DNA from: Lachnospiraceae bacterium C1.1
Lineage (GTDB): Bacteria; Bacillota; Clostridia; Lachnospirales; Lachnospiraceae
NCBI GenBank assembly: GCA_030434875.1
Contig: JAUISW010000001.1
Location: 2,801,501-2,865,500, forward strand
Length of the DNA stretch: 64,000 nucleotides
Direction: 5' to 3'
Positions within the stretch are counted from its first letter, which is position 1; each line of letters opens with the position of its first letter. Position numbers and translations under genes: made by a program. The notes under the pieces were generated by a model. That model was not told where the DNA came from. It worked only from the letters and a program-made list of their open reading frames with translations, and did not search any database. Of the stretch, positions 52,201-60,030 are shown piece by piece.

Positions 52201-52894
52201 CATAATCACCAGCTTCAAGACCTGTGTATGAGATTTCAGTTACGGAAGTACCTGTAACGATCTCAATATTTTCATTATTTGCTATGGTTGTTTCAGAACC
52301 ATCCTCAGCATACTTAACAAGTGCTACAACCGAAGAGTTGCTTCCGCCTGTTGATGAAACGCCTGCTGTAAGATCAGCTGTTCCTTCAACGGTAAACTTC
52401 ATTACACCGGATTCCCACTTACCAAGCTCTACTGATTTTACCGCGCCTGTAGTGGAATTTACTCTCTTAACGATACTTCCGCTTGTAGATGCTGTTTCAC
52501 CTGATGATTTGGTAACTGTAACATCCTTAAGAGATGCTTCATAATAGCCATCTGCGAATTTCTCACCGTCTTCAATGGCTTCCTTATCTGCTGCTGCAGT
52601 AAGCTCTGTTGCATCAAAGCTGAATGTCTCTGTTACTGTCTCAGTTTCTTTGTCATTGCTGCTCTGTGTTTCGAGTTCTGTATCTTCAACCTCAACGGTA
52701 TCCGATGCTTCCTCTTCTGTTTCCTCAGATGCTTCAGCGTCTTCAACAACTTCTACGCTCTCAGCATCTTCGCTGCTTTCTGTTGTTTCCACGGCTTCAT
52801 CAGCTATTGCTGTTTCCGCCGGAAGCAGTGACATTGTCATTGCTGCGGAAAGAATCACAGAAAGTATCCTTCTCCTCAGTTTTCTGCTACCCAT
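46262..52894 (-). CDS. Giant secreted multi-domain pectate lyase (PL9 type)
   Basis: The protein has 2,210 aa. It has a signal peptide (~1-31), then an acidic Ser/Thr/Glu linker to ~85. Beta-rich modules with two FN3-like units follow (~430-620), then a jelly-roll-like region (~620-895). The parallel beta-helix (~1,030-1,335) carries PL9 marks: GTGTSDDPLDIYTAVKYVQPG, DADGFAAKLTVGAGN (catalytic Lys region), ADDGWDLYAK and NGFKMGG. From ~1,480 to the end are about eight ~80-aa repeats (YTGxxIxP ... GTDYTVTYGNN ... GTATVTIKGTG). PL9 enzymes cleave polygalacturonate by beta-elimination. No LPXTG is seen; the repeats may hold it at the surface. It is followed by its own terminator. Confidence 0.88.
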   Translation of the reverse strand: MGSRKLRRRILSVILSAAMTMSLLPAETAIADEAVETTESSEDAESVEVVEDAEASEETEEEASDTVEVEDTELETQSSNDKETETVTETFSFDATELTAAADKEAIEDGEKFADGYYEASLKDVTVTKSSGETASTSGSIVKRVNSTTGAVKSVELGKWESGVMKFTVEGTADLTAGVSSTGGSNSSVVALVKYAEDGSETTIANNENIEIVTGTSVTEISYTGLEAGDYALVSPYNEDYNRATRLYTITTEQTYEKESDSSDEDLAKDYTLDAGDLETGEKEKGTVETAGTDDAFEVIYYGTDAKNSSVDEKSKTFEDEWTSTKRLNFRNTMSTSQNAIKFTTADYGTATVWWISSSATESGISILDEDGDVVAASDTIAVKDEMAPVTTLEIPEAGTYYLGNTGANNYIFKVEVHDNNGSTYVDPVTAWSDVAAPSITSAEQSESNIVVNVDAVISETEGGDKLVVNMTDVSGNVVESQKSIKEGTSYSFSFTPEASGKYYFTPVLSRDDETEEKSGETSAAVDFLLPLGTPAIASATNKGNGSVEVKYGDVDEATGYLVEAYLSSDLTTVVDSVTNDADTLSATFEGLTVGSDYTFLAYALRGSEKSEASSITATVKSEEEIEWGFTTYGASISTTKDGYEGNANDGEVTVFSEGGAGKIVPNSTDGLAFYYTTVDPDTTNFTLEANAHVNNWKYSNGQEGFGLMASDSIGEYGDGADFWNNSYMAISSKIEYNYADGEVTDDTESPKYSMRLGIGSLARTGVDASGLEELANGATIPSKFVTSTTTLETSAPERGYIGGKNYNIIGNCENEESMSPITIDHITDLKLSIQKNNTGYFVSYTDEDGNTTTKKYYDTEALSQIDSDKVYIGFFAARNANITFSDISYTTVAKDEDSEAEEREIETITPTYEFQSGSTANSSNYNMTFCANWRGTVTVRDSAGSVVLKDTVSVDDVTAGGKVSTTVPLSIGVNTYTATFVPDSSWAPDDYTVLSDYSAENISLSVTWRKYGQEGQSLYVSPDGSAAGTGTSDDPLDIYTAVKYVQPGQTIVLQDGTYKLTKALKIDRGVDGTESAPITMIAENLPDRTDPFNNANVIIDCSKVAKSSGFIMAGNYWQFKGFDVTKSSDGQKGIQLSGSYNLLEDINTYKNGNTGIQVSRLYDSDTTWDEWPQYNTIRNCTSYLNSDSGYEDADGFAAKLTVGAGNVFDGCIAAYNADDGWDLYAKSESGQIGQVVIQNSIAYKNGYVLLKNGSLDLDGTETDAGNGNGFKMGGTSITGYHTLKNSLAFANKAKGFDSNSCPDIQLYDSVAFDNEGYNVAFYTKNASNTDFLAEGIISFRKEYPGVKDQLAPVGSQDTSKYLNSSTFLYNSDVSTEYSMNSDGVAVEDDWFVSLDTDKVLDGGIARTSTGVLDVDGYLELTDEAKAYAPDTCLGGTASSSITIGEETDGTIDRGSNDTSDSSGVDSADVDSADYNEYGLWIADLNEDVYYTGKAVEPEVHVYMGTTRLEEGTDYTLSFRHNKNAYLASDSAYSNNDAPTIVIKGKGTYKGSYTKTFDIQPKDLSSDDIAVEEPVEYANGKVKKLEPAATYNGKTLKAGTDYTLSYTSSGDYTSAGSYDIVMASVEGGNFTGSRTVTETLLDKNDKTHVMMKKAKISSIKTQYYTGSEIKPAITVKYKKQLLTEGTDYTVTYGNNVEIGTATVTIKGTGTVYVGTKVKKFKIKGGKLNSSTVSLDGITYTTSNPATYKGSPITIGSLKVYVNGIKLTKNKDYKLVYKGNSKAGTASVKIKGIKDYTGAVSHKFKIQAYDIATDSDKIVGGSSDCVDASGVSTVSACYTMRGTRPEIVLTVGGHTMVKNKDYRVSYKNNTKVANASDSKAPTAVIKGMRGLKGNIEVKFTINPTDLAAYMNGDTAEGITYKVNDVCYKKNAKLSSYKSFVKVLDQRGNALSSRKDYSVEYYLNSVADANAFTALGNQKNLVVSGDSIIARVTATNKAGNYTGSYDVTYKVVGSSKQLLNNATYTSFPDKYLETNVNSDTVIDEKDVMIQINKTDKSKNEFYTTDSDGNYISRIKIGKTYLNYGTDFDVDDTTYTGLTKKGHASVEIYGKGDYAGRLKIVYRVRNPRVTVNYAEVSTITKTYTGMPVELTSTDLSGKVKLNGVALTYGTDYEIVEGSYKNNTKVGKSASVLIKGIGNYSGTKRFKFTIAKSE

Positions 52895-52972
52895 ACCTTA
52901 ATCCTCCATACGGATATTCATGCCTCAGCTTTTTTCTGAGCGCACGTTCTCTTTGCTACCCTCCAAAATAAA

Positions 52973-54502
52973 TCAGAGTACTACTCCATCTTTAAAAATG
53001 GAAATTTCACGACATCCGCTTCTCTCAGAAGCCGTCTGCCTTCCTGATGCGGTCTCCAGAACAAAATCAAGAAGTCTGTCTCCCGCTTCGTCTAAACTTT
53101 CACCTCCTTCAGCAACTGAACCTGCGTTAAAATCTATCCATCCGGCTTTCTTCTCATATAAAGCCGTGTTGGTCGAAATTTTGATAGTCGGTGCAGGAGC
53201 CCCAAAAGGTGTTCCTCTTCCTGTTGTAAACAAGATCAGCTGTGCACCGGCTGCTGTCAGATCTGTAGCACTTACAAGATCGTTTCCGGGACCTGATAAA
53301 AGGTTAAGTCCCTTCTTTTCAACACGTCCCGCATAAGGAAGAACGTCTACTATCTGGGCACTTCCGCCTTTCTGTACACATCCACAGGACTTATCTTCAA
53401 GTGTTGTGATACCGCCCGCTTTATTTCCGGGACTCGGATTTTCATAAACAACCTGACCGTGGTCTGTAAAATATTTCTTGAAATCATCAACCATCTTAAC
53501 TGCCTTGTTGAAGACTTCCTTATCTTTACATCTTGAGAAAAGAATCTTTTCTGCTCCGAACATCTCCGGAACCTCTGTAAGTATCGTACTTCCGCCCAGT
53601 GCGATGAGTCTGTCTGAAAAACGTCCTACGGTCGGATTTGCGGTGATTCCCGAAAGTCCATCGCTACCGCCGCACTTCATGCCTATTACAAGCTTGTCCG
53701 CACTGATCTCCTGTCTCTTAAACTGCGATGCATAATCCGCAAGCTCTTTTAGGAGTTTACTTCCTTCTTCAACTTCATCCTCAACATCCTGGCAAACAAG
53801 GAATTTAACTCTGTTCGAATCCTTCGCATCATCACCAAGTGCTTCCTTGAAGCTCTCAAGGGTGAGATTCTCACATCCGAGTGAAAGTACCAGAACACCT
53901 CCGGCATTCGGATGATGAACTAAATCTGCAAGTATTTTTTTTGTCTGCTCTAAATCTCCGCCAAGCTGAGAACAGCCAAAAGGATGTGTGAAGCTGTAGA
54001 GTCCGTCGATGCTCTTATATTTCTCATCTGTCTTCATTCCGGGAAGCTTACCGAGGCCTCCTACAAGGTTCTGGTTTCTCTTTACCAGCTCGTTTGCAAC
54101 GCCGTTGACACAACCAACTGTAGGAATGATCCAGATTTCATTTCTTACCGCTGCCCTGCCGTCAGCTCTTAAATATCCGTCAAAGCTTCTGCCGCTGAGG
54201 CTTGGAAGTTCATAACTTATATGATCGTAGCTGTACTCAGCGCCTTCACTGAGCTCTGTTTCCGCATTATGCGTATGAACCCACTGACCGGGTTCAATAT
54301 CGCACTTTGCTCTTGCTATTACATTTCCGTATTTAATTATGTCTTCACCCTTATTTATCTTCTTAAGAGCCATTTTGTGTCCGCGGGCGATCTTTTCTGC
54401 TGCTTCTACAGCATTTTCGCCCTCGAGAACTTTTTCTCCCGCATCAATGTCGCTTAATGCTACAGCGACATTGTCGAGAGGGTGTATGTGTATTGCTTTC
54501 AT
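52973..54502 (-). CDS. uxaA: Altronate dehydratase
   Basis: The protein has 509 aa. The N-terminal SAF domain (IHPLDNVAVALSDIDAGEKV, residues ~1-95) is joined to the large dehydratase domain (GYLRADGRAAVRNEIWIIPTVGCVN, CGGSDGLSGITANPTVG). It converts altronate to 2-keto-3-deoxygluconate, with Fe in the family. SD AAGGGTG lies 5 nt before the ATG. It lies 10 nt after uxaB, so uxaB-uxaA are one unit. The product feeds KdgK. Confidence 0.95.
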   Translation of the reverse strand: MKAIHIHPLDNVAVALSDIDAGEKVLEGENAVEAAEKIARGHKMALKKINKGEDIIKYGNVIARAKCDIEPGQWVHTHNAETELSEGAEYSYDHISYELPSLSGRSFDGYLRADGRAAVRNEIWIIPTVGCVNGVANELVKRNQNLVGGLGKLPGMKTDEKYKSIDGLYSFTHPFGCSQLGGDLEQTKKILADLVHHPNAGGVLVLSLGCENLTLESFKEALGDDAKDSNRVKFLVCQDVEDEVEEGSKLLKELADYASQFKRQEISADKLVIGMKCGGSDGLSGITANPTVGRFSDRLIALGGSTILTEVPEMFGAEKILFSRCKDKEVFNKAVKMVDDFKKYFTDHGQVVYENPSPGNKAGGITTLEDKSCGCVQKGGSAQIVDVLPYAGRVEKKGLNLLSGPGNDLVSATDLTAAGAQLILFTTGRGTPFGAPAPTIKISTNTALYEKKAGWIDFNAGSVAEGGESLDEAGDRLLDFVLETASGRQTASERSGCREISIFKDGVVL

Positions 54503-54512
54503 ATGATCACCC

Positions 54513-56027
54513 TTATGCTGTCTTAACAGCCTTTACAGTTTTAAGGCAGCTCTTATATGCCTCAAGTGCGCCTACGCCTCTGATGATTGCAAGGTCAGAA
54601 ATAACTGCCTCTGTAAGACCTTCGATCTTTCTGAGATCCTGACCCCACATCTTTTCATTTGAAAGAACATCTCTTACAAGATTTTCGATCTCATAATCTT
54701 TTCTTGCATAGTAGAAATCAAGTACCCATGCATCATCGTTTACTGTATATTCAGTTCCGTCAGCCCTTCTGCAAACAAGTCCGTTCTCGCTTCTGCTCTG
54801 GATATCGTTGCTGTAGAAAGCGATATAAGCTGCAAGGCTCATTGTGAGGCATGTAGGAAGTGACTTAAATTTCTCAATATACTCAAGGAATGAAGGCATA
54901 TTTCTTGCTCTCCATTTTGAAGTTGAGTTAAGTGAGATGCTTAAAAGAGCATGATCAACAAAAGGATTGTTGAAACGGTCTGTTACTGCTGCTGCGAAAT
55001 TCTCACAATCTGACTTCTCAAGAGGAAGTACAGGAATTACCTCTTCATAGAGCATCTTGTTCATGAAGCCGTGTACTGTCTCGTCCTTCATGCAGTCACG
55101 AACGATGTTGAAGCCTGCAAGATAAGCGCCAAGAACAAATCCGGTATGTGCTCCGTTAAGGATTCTTACCTTTCTCTTCTTATAAGGTGCTACTTCAGGA
55201 ACAACGTGTACATTAAGACCTGCTCTCTTGAAAGGAAGCTTCTCAGCAAGCCATTCAGGACCTTCGATATACCAAACACCGAATACTTCACCAACATCAA
55301 GAAGTGCATCTGTGTAGCCGTTCTCTTCCTCGATCTTCTTAACTTCCTCTGCATCGCGGATACGTCCGGGAACGATCCTGTCAACGAGTGTTGAGCAGAA
55401 GAGGCAGTCATTTTCCATCCAGTTTTTGAAGTCCTCTCCAAGTCCCCAGTCATCTGCATGCTGCTTGCAGCACTTAAGAAGTTCTTTACCATTGTTATCT
55501 ATAAGCTCGCAGGAAAGAATGATAAGACCCTTTCTTCCTGCCTTGAATCTCTCGTGAAGAAGTACTGTGAGCTTTGCAGGGAATGATGCAGGCGGAACGT
55601 CGTCCATTTTGCAGCTACCGTCATAAACGATTCCGGCCTCTGTAGTATTGGAAGCTACATACTCAAGCTCCTCAGATGCAGCGATAGCCTTAAGCTCTTC
55701 CCAGTCTGCATAAGGGTTTTTGCAGCTGTCTACAAGTGAGATAACTCTCTTTCTGTTTACAGCCTCACCATTCTCAGAACCTCTAAGATAAAGTGTGTAA
55801 AGACCTTCCTGCTCATTTATAAGCTCTGTAAGTCCCTGTGAAATAGGCTGTACAAGAACTGCCTTGCCGTTAAAATCAGCCTTTTCATTTGACATATCGA
55901 ACCAGTAATCAACGAATGCTCTGAGGAAATTTCCCTCGCCGAACTGAAGAAGCTTTACAGGAGCCTTCTCCAGAACATATCCGTCATAGCCTGACTTTTT
56001 CAGAACCTCATAATTCAATTTTTCCAT
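54513..56027 (-). CDS. uxaB: Tagaturonate reductase (altronate oxidoreductase)
   Basis: The protein has 504 aa from the ATG about 10 nt after AAGGAG; a GTG two codons upstream is too close to the SD. It belongs to the long-chain mannitol dehydrogenase family: LLQFGEGNFLRAFVDYWFD (NAD-binding start), RVIPGR, RILNGAHTGFVLGAYLAGF (catalytic Lys/Asn/His region) and NPFVDHALLSISLNSTSKW. It reduces tagaturonate to altronate with NADH. It lies between uxaC and uxaA. Confidence 0.94.
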   Translation of the reverse strand: MEKLNYEVLKKSGYDGYVLEKAPVKLLQFGEGNFLRAFVDYWFDMSNEKADFNGKAVLVQPISQGLTELINEQEGLYTLYLRGSENGEAVNRKRVISLVDSCKNPYADWEELKAIAASEELEYVASNTTEAGIVYDGSCKMDDVPPASFPAKLTVLLHERFKAGRKGLIILSCELIDNNGKELLKCCKQHADDWGLGEDFKNWMENDCLFCSTLVDRIVPGRIRDAEEVKKIEEENGYTDALLDVGEVFGVWYIEGPEWLAEKLPFKRAGLNVHVVPEVAPYKKRKVRILNGAHTGFVLGAYLAGFNIVRDCMKDETVHGFMNKMLYEEVIPVLPLEKSDCENFAAAVTDRFNNPFVDHALLSISLNSTSKWRARNMPSFLEYIEKFKSLPTCLTMSLAAYIAFYSNDIQSRSENGLVCRRADGTEYTVNDDAWVLDFYYARKDYEIENLVRDVLSNEKMWGQDLRKIEGLTEAVISDLAIIRGVGALEAYKSCLKTVKAVKTA

Positions 56028-56073
56028 TTTCACTTATCTCCTTAATAAACGTAAGTTTATATGTTGACATAGC

Positions 56074-56122
56074 CTGTCGGTTGCCGCATCTGTATGTCAC
56101 ATGCTGACGCATGTTCCGACAG
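56074..56122 (-). other. Branched hairpin between uxaC and uxaB
   Basis: CTGTCGG (56074-56080) pairs with CCGACAG (56116-56122), with an inner ACATGC-TGAC-GCATGT. No T-run follows on either strand. It may be an mRNA processing or stability element, or a short palindromic repeat. Confidence 0.5.
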
Positions 56123-56137
56123 CTGCTGGCTCCCTTC

Positions 56138-57571
56138 TCAGATACCAAAGTATCTCTCAGCATTTTTATAGCTGATTCCTTCAACTATTTTCTTAAGTGA
56201 CTCTTCCCTTGCAGGATATTCTCCATTTTCTACCCAGCCGCCGATCAGATTGCAAGCTATGCGTCTGAAATACTCGTGTCTGGTATATGAAAGGAATGAT
56301 CTCGAATCTGTAAGCATTCCTATGAAGTTTCCAAGAAGCCCAAGGTTTGCAAGAGATCTCATCTGCTCTTCCATTCCATCCCTTGTATCAAGGAACCACC
56401 ATGCTGCACCAAGCTGCATCTTTCCGGGAACCTCATCTGACTGGAAAGCACCGAGGCAGGTTGTGATCTCATTGAAATCATTGTGATCAAGTGAGAATAC
56501 TACTGTCTTTGGAAGTTCATTTGTGCTGTCAAGATCTGAGAAAAGACCTGCAAGAGCTTCACCGCTGTTGCTCTTTGCGATCATGTCAAAACCTGTATCC
56601 GGTCCTTCGATCTTGAACATCTTCTTATTTACATTTCTTGCACATGAGTAATGGATCTCCATTACGATATTTTCTTTATGATATTTTCTTGCGAGTGAAA
56701 GAAGTACTGTTGTCTGATATTTCTCAGCCTCTTCAACTGTGATAGCCTCACCGGCCATAGCTTTCTTAAAGATCCTGTCTGCCTCTTCCATTTCGCAGGG
56801 ACGATAAAATACATAATCGATACCGTGATCGGAAGCCTTGCAGCCGTGTGCCTTGAAGTAATCTATTCTCTCGTTTAATGCCTCGCATACCTCAGCAGCG
56901 CTCTTAAGTTCGTCCTTGCCGACTGCCTTTGCGAGCTCTCCGATATACTCCTTAAAGCCGTCCTTGCAGATGTTGATAGCTTTATCAGGTCTGAATGACG
57001 GGCAAACCATAAATTCGATGGAATCATCTTTCTTTATAAGTTCATGATATTTAAGGTCATCGATCGGATCATCAGTTGTTCCTACATATTTAACGTTTGA
57101 CTGTCTGATGATGCCCCTTACTGTAAGGTTAGGATCATTTGCAAGCATATCGCTTGTCTTATCCCAGATCTTACCGGCATTGTGCTCGTTTAAGTCTTCT
57201 TCAACTCCGAAATACTTATGAAGCTCTAAGTTTGACCAATGGTACATCGGATTGCCGATAGCCATTTCCAATGTTTTTGCAAAAGAAAGGAATTTCTGGA
57301 AAGGCTCTGCATCGCCGGTAACTATGTTCTCATTTACTCCGTTAGATCTCATAAGTCTCCACTTATAATGATCTCCGAAATAACTTCCGTCGCTGTTGCG
57401 TCCTCCAAGCCAAACCTCTGCAATGTTGCTGTAACGTCGATCCTCATAGATCTCCTTAGGAGAAATATGACAATGATAGTCAATGATCGGCAGTTTCTCA
57501 GAATAATCGTGGAAAAGATGTTTTGCTGTTTCAGTCTGCAGCAAAAAGTCCTGATCCATAAATGCTTTCAT
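56138..57571 (-). CDS. uxaC: Uronate isomerase
   Basis: The protein has 477 aa. IDYHCHISPKEIYEDRRY, DDPIDDLKYHE, HYSCARNVNKKMF and RDGMEEQMRSLANLG are typical of glucuronate/galacturonate isomerase in the amidohydrolase superfamily. It isomerises galacturonate to tagaturonate (and glucuronate to fructuronate). SD AGGAGG lies ~8 nt before the ATG. It is the first gene of the uxaC-uxaB-uxaA run; an operator-like dyad lies ~65 nt upstream. Confidence 0.95.
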   Translation of the reverse strand: MKAFMDQDFLLQTETAKHLFHDYSEKLPIIDYHCHISPKEIYEDRRYSNIAEVWLGGRNSDGSYFGDHYKWRLMRSNGVNENIVTGDAEPFQKFLSFAKTLEMAIGNPMYHWSNLELHKYFGVEEDLNEHNAGKIWDKTSDMLANDPNLTVRGIIRQSNVKYVGTTDDPIDDLKYHELIKKDDSIEFMVCPSFRPDKAINICKDGFKEYIGELAKAVGKDELKSAAEVCEALNERIDYFKAHGCKASDHGIDYVFYRPCEMEEADRIFKKAMAGEAITVEEAEKYQTTVLLSLARKYHKENIVMEIHYSCARNVNKKMFKIEGPDTGFDMIAKSNSGEALAGLFSDLDSTNELPKTVVFSLDHNDFNEITTCLGAFQSDEVPGKMQLGAAWWFLDTRDGMEEQMRSLANLGLLGNFIGMLTDSRSFLSYTRHEYFRRIACNLIGGWVENGEYPAREESLKKIVEGISYKNAERYFGI

Positions 57572-57634
57572 GGAAGAACCTCCTATGTTCTGCTTTATAT
57601 ATATTCACTTTTTAATAAGTTTACTCACGGATTT

Positions 57635-57661
57635 CACTCGAGCAGTTTAACTGCCCGAGTG
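57635..57661 (-). promoter_or_regulatory. Operator-like dyad upstream of uxaC
   Basis: CACTCG-A-GCAGTT-T-AACTGC-C-CGAGTG is a 27-bp dyad, 13 bp per arm with one mismatch. No T-run follows on either strand, so regulator binding or an mRNA leader structure is more likely than termination. Confidence 0.55.
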
Positions 57662-57780
57662 TAACGAAATGATCAAAAGATATATTTTGTAAGCAATTTA
57701 AGTTTAGTTCAAGTTTGTATCTATGTCAATGCATTTGTCAAAAAATCAGTGGTTCTTCGGTGATAAAAGCAAAATAACTT

Positions 57781-58653
57781 TCAGGCGTTTTCTTTATCTC
57801 TTTTCATACTCTGCGCCAGCAAATAATCAGTCGTCTTTGAATTTCGGTAAGCCCTTGGTGAAAGACCGTATTCCTTTTTAAAGGCATCCTTAAAATAGTT
57901 GCTGTCCGAAAATCCGGAATTCATAGAAACCTCTGTGACCGAATGATCTGTAGAGATCAGCTCAAGTGCCGCATGGGTAAGTCTTGTATGGCAGAGATAT
58001 TCCTTCATTCCGCAGCCTGTAATCTGGCGGAATCTCCTGCTGAAATAGCTGGGAGAAAGGTTTACGCTCTTTGAAAGGCTTTCTAATGTAATATTCTGAT
58101 TATAATGCTCTGTGATATACTGTGCGGACCTTAAGATATCAGAGTCCATGTCTCCGTCACTCACCGTCTTTCCTGCCTTGGCAACACAGCAGCGGTTACA
58201 ATATAGAAGAAATTCCTTGAGCATAAGCTGCATGAGTACCTTTGTACTTTCATCATCAACCTTATCCTCTTTAAGCATTGACTCTAAAACATTATCAATA
58301 GTCGATCTGTATGCCCTTGGAATATGTGTGAGATTTGCCGAAAGAAATTTTTCCTTCAAATTTTCCACTATAGGTCTTCCATCGTCATCAAGATCCTCTT
58401 CATTAAAGTAGATATTTATTCTTTCGCACTGGGTATTGTACTTATTATAATGTGGTTCTCTCGGCGGTATAACGATGAAATCTCCGCCCTTCATTTCATA
58501 AAGATTGTCATAGATGAAGCATCTGCAGCTTCCGGATTTGACGTAAAATAATTCGTAATAATAATGGAAGTGATTTTCCACCATCTTAAAATCTTTTCCT
58601 CTTATAACGGAATTAATATAGACTCTGTCAATGTTTAAATCTGATACTCTCAT
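57781..58653 (-). CDS. AraC-family transcriptional regulator
   Basis: The protein has 290 aa from the ATG that follows AGAGGTG. The N-terminal cupin domain (HFHYYYELFYVKSG, GGDFIVIPPREPHYNKY) should sense a sugar. The C-terminal ~100 residues hold two helix-turn-helix motifs (ITLESLSKSVNLSPSYFSRRFRQ and SVTEVSMNSGFSDSNYFKDAFKKEYG). It lies between the uxaCBA unit and the divergent 59164-64000 operon, so it likely controls pectin or galacturonate genes. An upstream in-frame extension of 30 codons lacks an SD. Confidence 0.92.
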   Translation of the reverse strand: MRVSDLNIDRVYINSVIRGKDFKMVENHFHYYYELFYVKSGSCRCFIYDNLYEMKGGDFIVIPPREPHYNKYNTQCERINIYFNEEDLDDDGRPIVENLKEKFLSANLTHIPRAYRSTIDNVLESMLKEDKVDDESTKVLMQLMLKEFLLYCNRCCVAKAGKTVSDGDMDSDILRSAQYITEHYNQNITLESLSKSVNLSPSYFSRRFRQITGCGMKEYLCHTRLTHAALELISTDHSVTEVSMNSGFSDSNYFKDAFKKEYGLSPRAYRNSKTTDYLLAQSMKRDKENA

Positions 58654-59163
58654 ACGTAAAACACCTCTCTTGATCAGGCAGAAATCACAAAAGCTGTCGG
58701 ATTCCCCCTTTCCGACTGCATATATATTTCTCGCCTTAGCCAAAAATCATTAGATAATCCGCTGTATTCTCGTCAATTTAACAAGCAATACCGCTGATTT
58801 ATTTCTCTTGCCTTGTATATTATAACATACATAAGTAAAAAAAACAGTGCTTCGAATAAAAAATCGTACAATTACAAGTATTTTTAATTATTGCCATGAG
58901 TTATCTTATATATAACGAAAGACAAAAGAAAAAAGTAAGCAAAACAGCAACCCATTAACAGACAATTTACTATTATTAGTCTTCTCAATCTTTTTAACCT
59001 TTTTAACCTTTTAACCTCAAATTGCCCGGAGAGTGCTTCAGGAAAGTGACGCTCCCCGGGTAAAAATTTTTAAGAAAATAATGTTTTTCTTTTCCCCCGT
59101 ATCAATACAGGTTCAGGCTAAACTAAGGTTTTCAGATCGAAAATAGAGGGAGGCAGACAACAA
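58654..59163. promoter_or_regulatory. Divergent regulatory region of the pectin operon
   Basis: No gene is seen in these ~510 bp. Three tandem TTTTTAACC-type repeats lie at 58991-59016. A strong hairpin at 59025-59060 (CCCGG-A-GAG ... CTC-C-CCGGG) is followed by TAAAAATTTTT rather than a clean T-run. Together they could be AraC sites followed by a leader hairpin; the promoter itself was not assigned with confidence. Confidence 0.5.
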
Positions 59164-60030
59164 ATGATTCAATTTGGATTAAGACTTCACGATTCGGAGG
59201 CCCTTCCTTTAGAGGAACGTCTGAAAAAGGTAAAGTCGCAGGGATTCAGCACAGTACATCTTGCCCTTTCAAAGATCGGACTTCCATCCGGAATGGACGA
59301 AAGAGGATACGGTGTTTTAACGCCCGGTTATGCATTTTATCTTAAAAAGATATTTGCCGATGCAGGCATCAACATTGCGATCATCGGATGCTACTTAAAT
59401 CTTGGACATCCCGATGAAACAGAATGGCAGAGACTGAGAAAAATTTACAGAGCACATTTAAGATTTGCAAGAGATTTAGGCTGCGGTATGGTCGGCACAG
59501 AAACAGGCGCCCCAAACCCGACCTATAGTTATGATAAAGAGAGCTGCCACTCACGAGAGGCACTCGAGATCACAAAAAGACATTTAAGCGAAGTTGTTTC
59601 CGATGCCGAAAAGATTGGCATGACAATAGGTATAGAACCGGTTTACAAGCATATCGTCTGGAACAGTGCCAGAGCAAGAGAAATACTCGACAGTATCGCT
59701 TCTCCGGCATTGCAGATCATTTTTGATCCTGTAAACCTTCTTCACCCGGACAACTTAAATGAAAGAGACGAAGTTATCAGCAAAGCGATTGAGGATCTCG
59801 GCGATGAGGTCGCCCTAATTCACCTTAAGGATTATGTCCTTAAAGATAACGCCGGAGAAAAGAAAATGGAATGTCTCGCTCCCGGTCTCGGAGAAATGGA
59901 CTATTCCAGAATTCTCAAATTCGCCTGCGAAAAGAAGCCTTTTATACAGGCAACTTTGGAAAACACAAAACCGGACAATGCCGAAGCGGCACTAAAATTT
60001 CTAGAGGTGAAATCTAATGACTGGGCTTAA
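59164..60030 (+). CDS. Sugar phosphate isomerase/epimerase family TIM barrel
   Basis: The protein has 288 aa of the AP-endonuclease-2 / xylose-isomerase-like barrel family. Likely metal ligands are Glu in VGTETGAPNP, Glu in GIEPVYKH, Asp in IFDPVNLLHP, His in LIHLKDYVL and Glu in ATLENTKP. The substrate is unknown; its place as first gene of the GH105-GH28-kdgK-kduI operon suggests a uronate or pectin-derived keto-sugar. SD GAGGGAGG precedes the ATG. Its stop lies 14 nt inside the next gene. Confidence 0.85.
   Translation: MIQFGLRLHDSEALPLEERLKKVKSQGFSTVHLALSKIGLPSGMDERGYGVLTPGYAFYLKKIFADAGINIAIIGCYLNLGHPDETEWQRLRKIYRAHLRFARDLGCGMVGTETGAPNPTYSYDKESCHSREALEITKRHLSEVVSDAEKIGMTIGIEPVYKHIVWNSARAREILDSIASPALQIIFDPVNLLHPDNLNERDEVISKAIEDLGDEVALIHLKDYVLKDNAGEKKMECLAPGLGEMDYSRILKFACEKKPFIQATLENTKPDNAEAALKFLEVKSNDWA

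Noticed and set aside
52575..52971. Ser-rich plus-strand ORFs over the start of the pectate lyase gene
   Set aside because: They are the complement of acidic Glu/Ser/Thr codons in the low-complexity N-terminal region; no SD.
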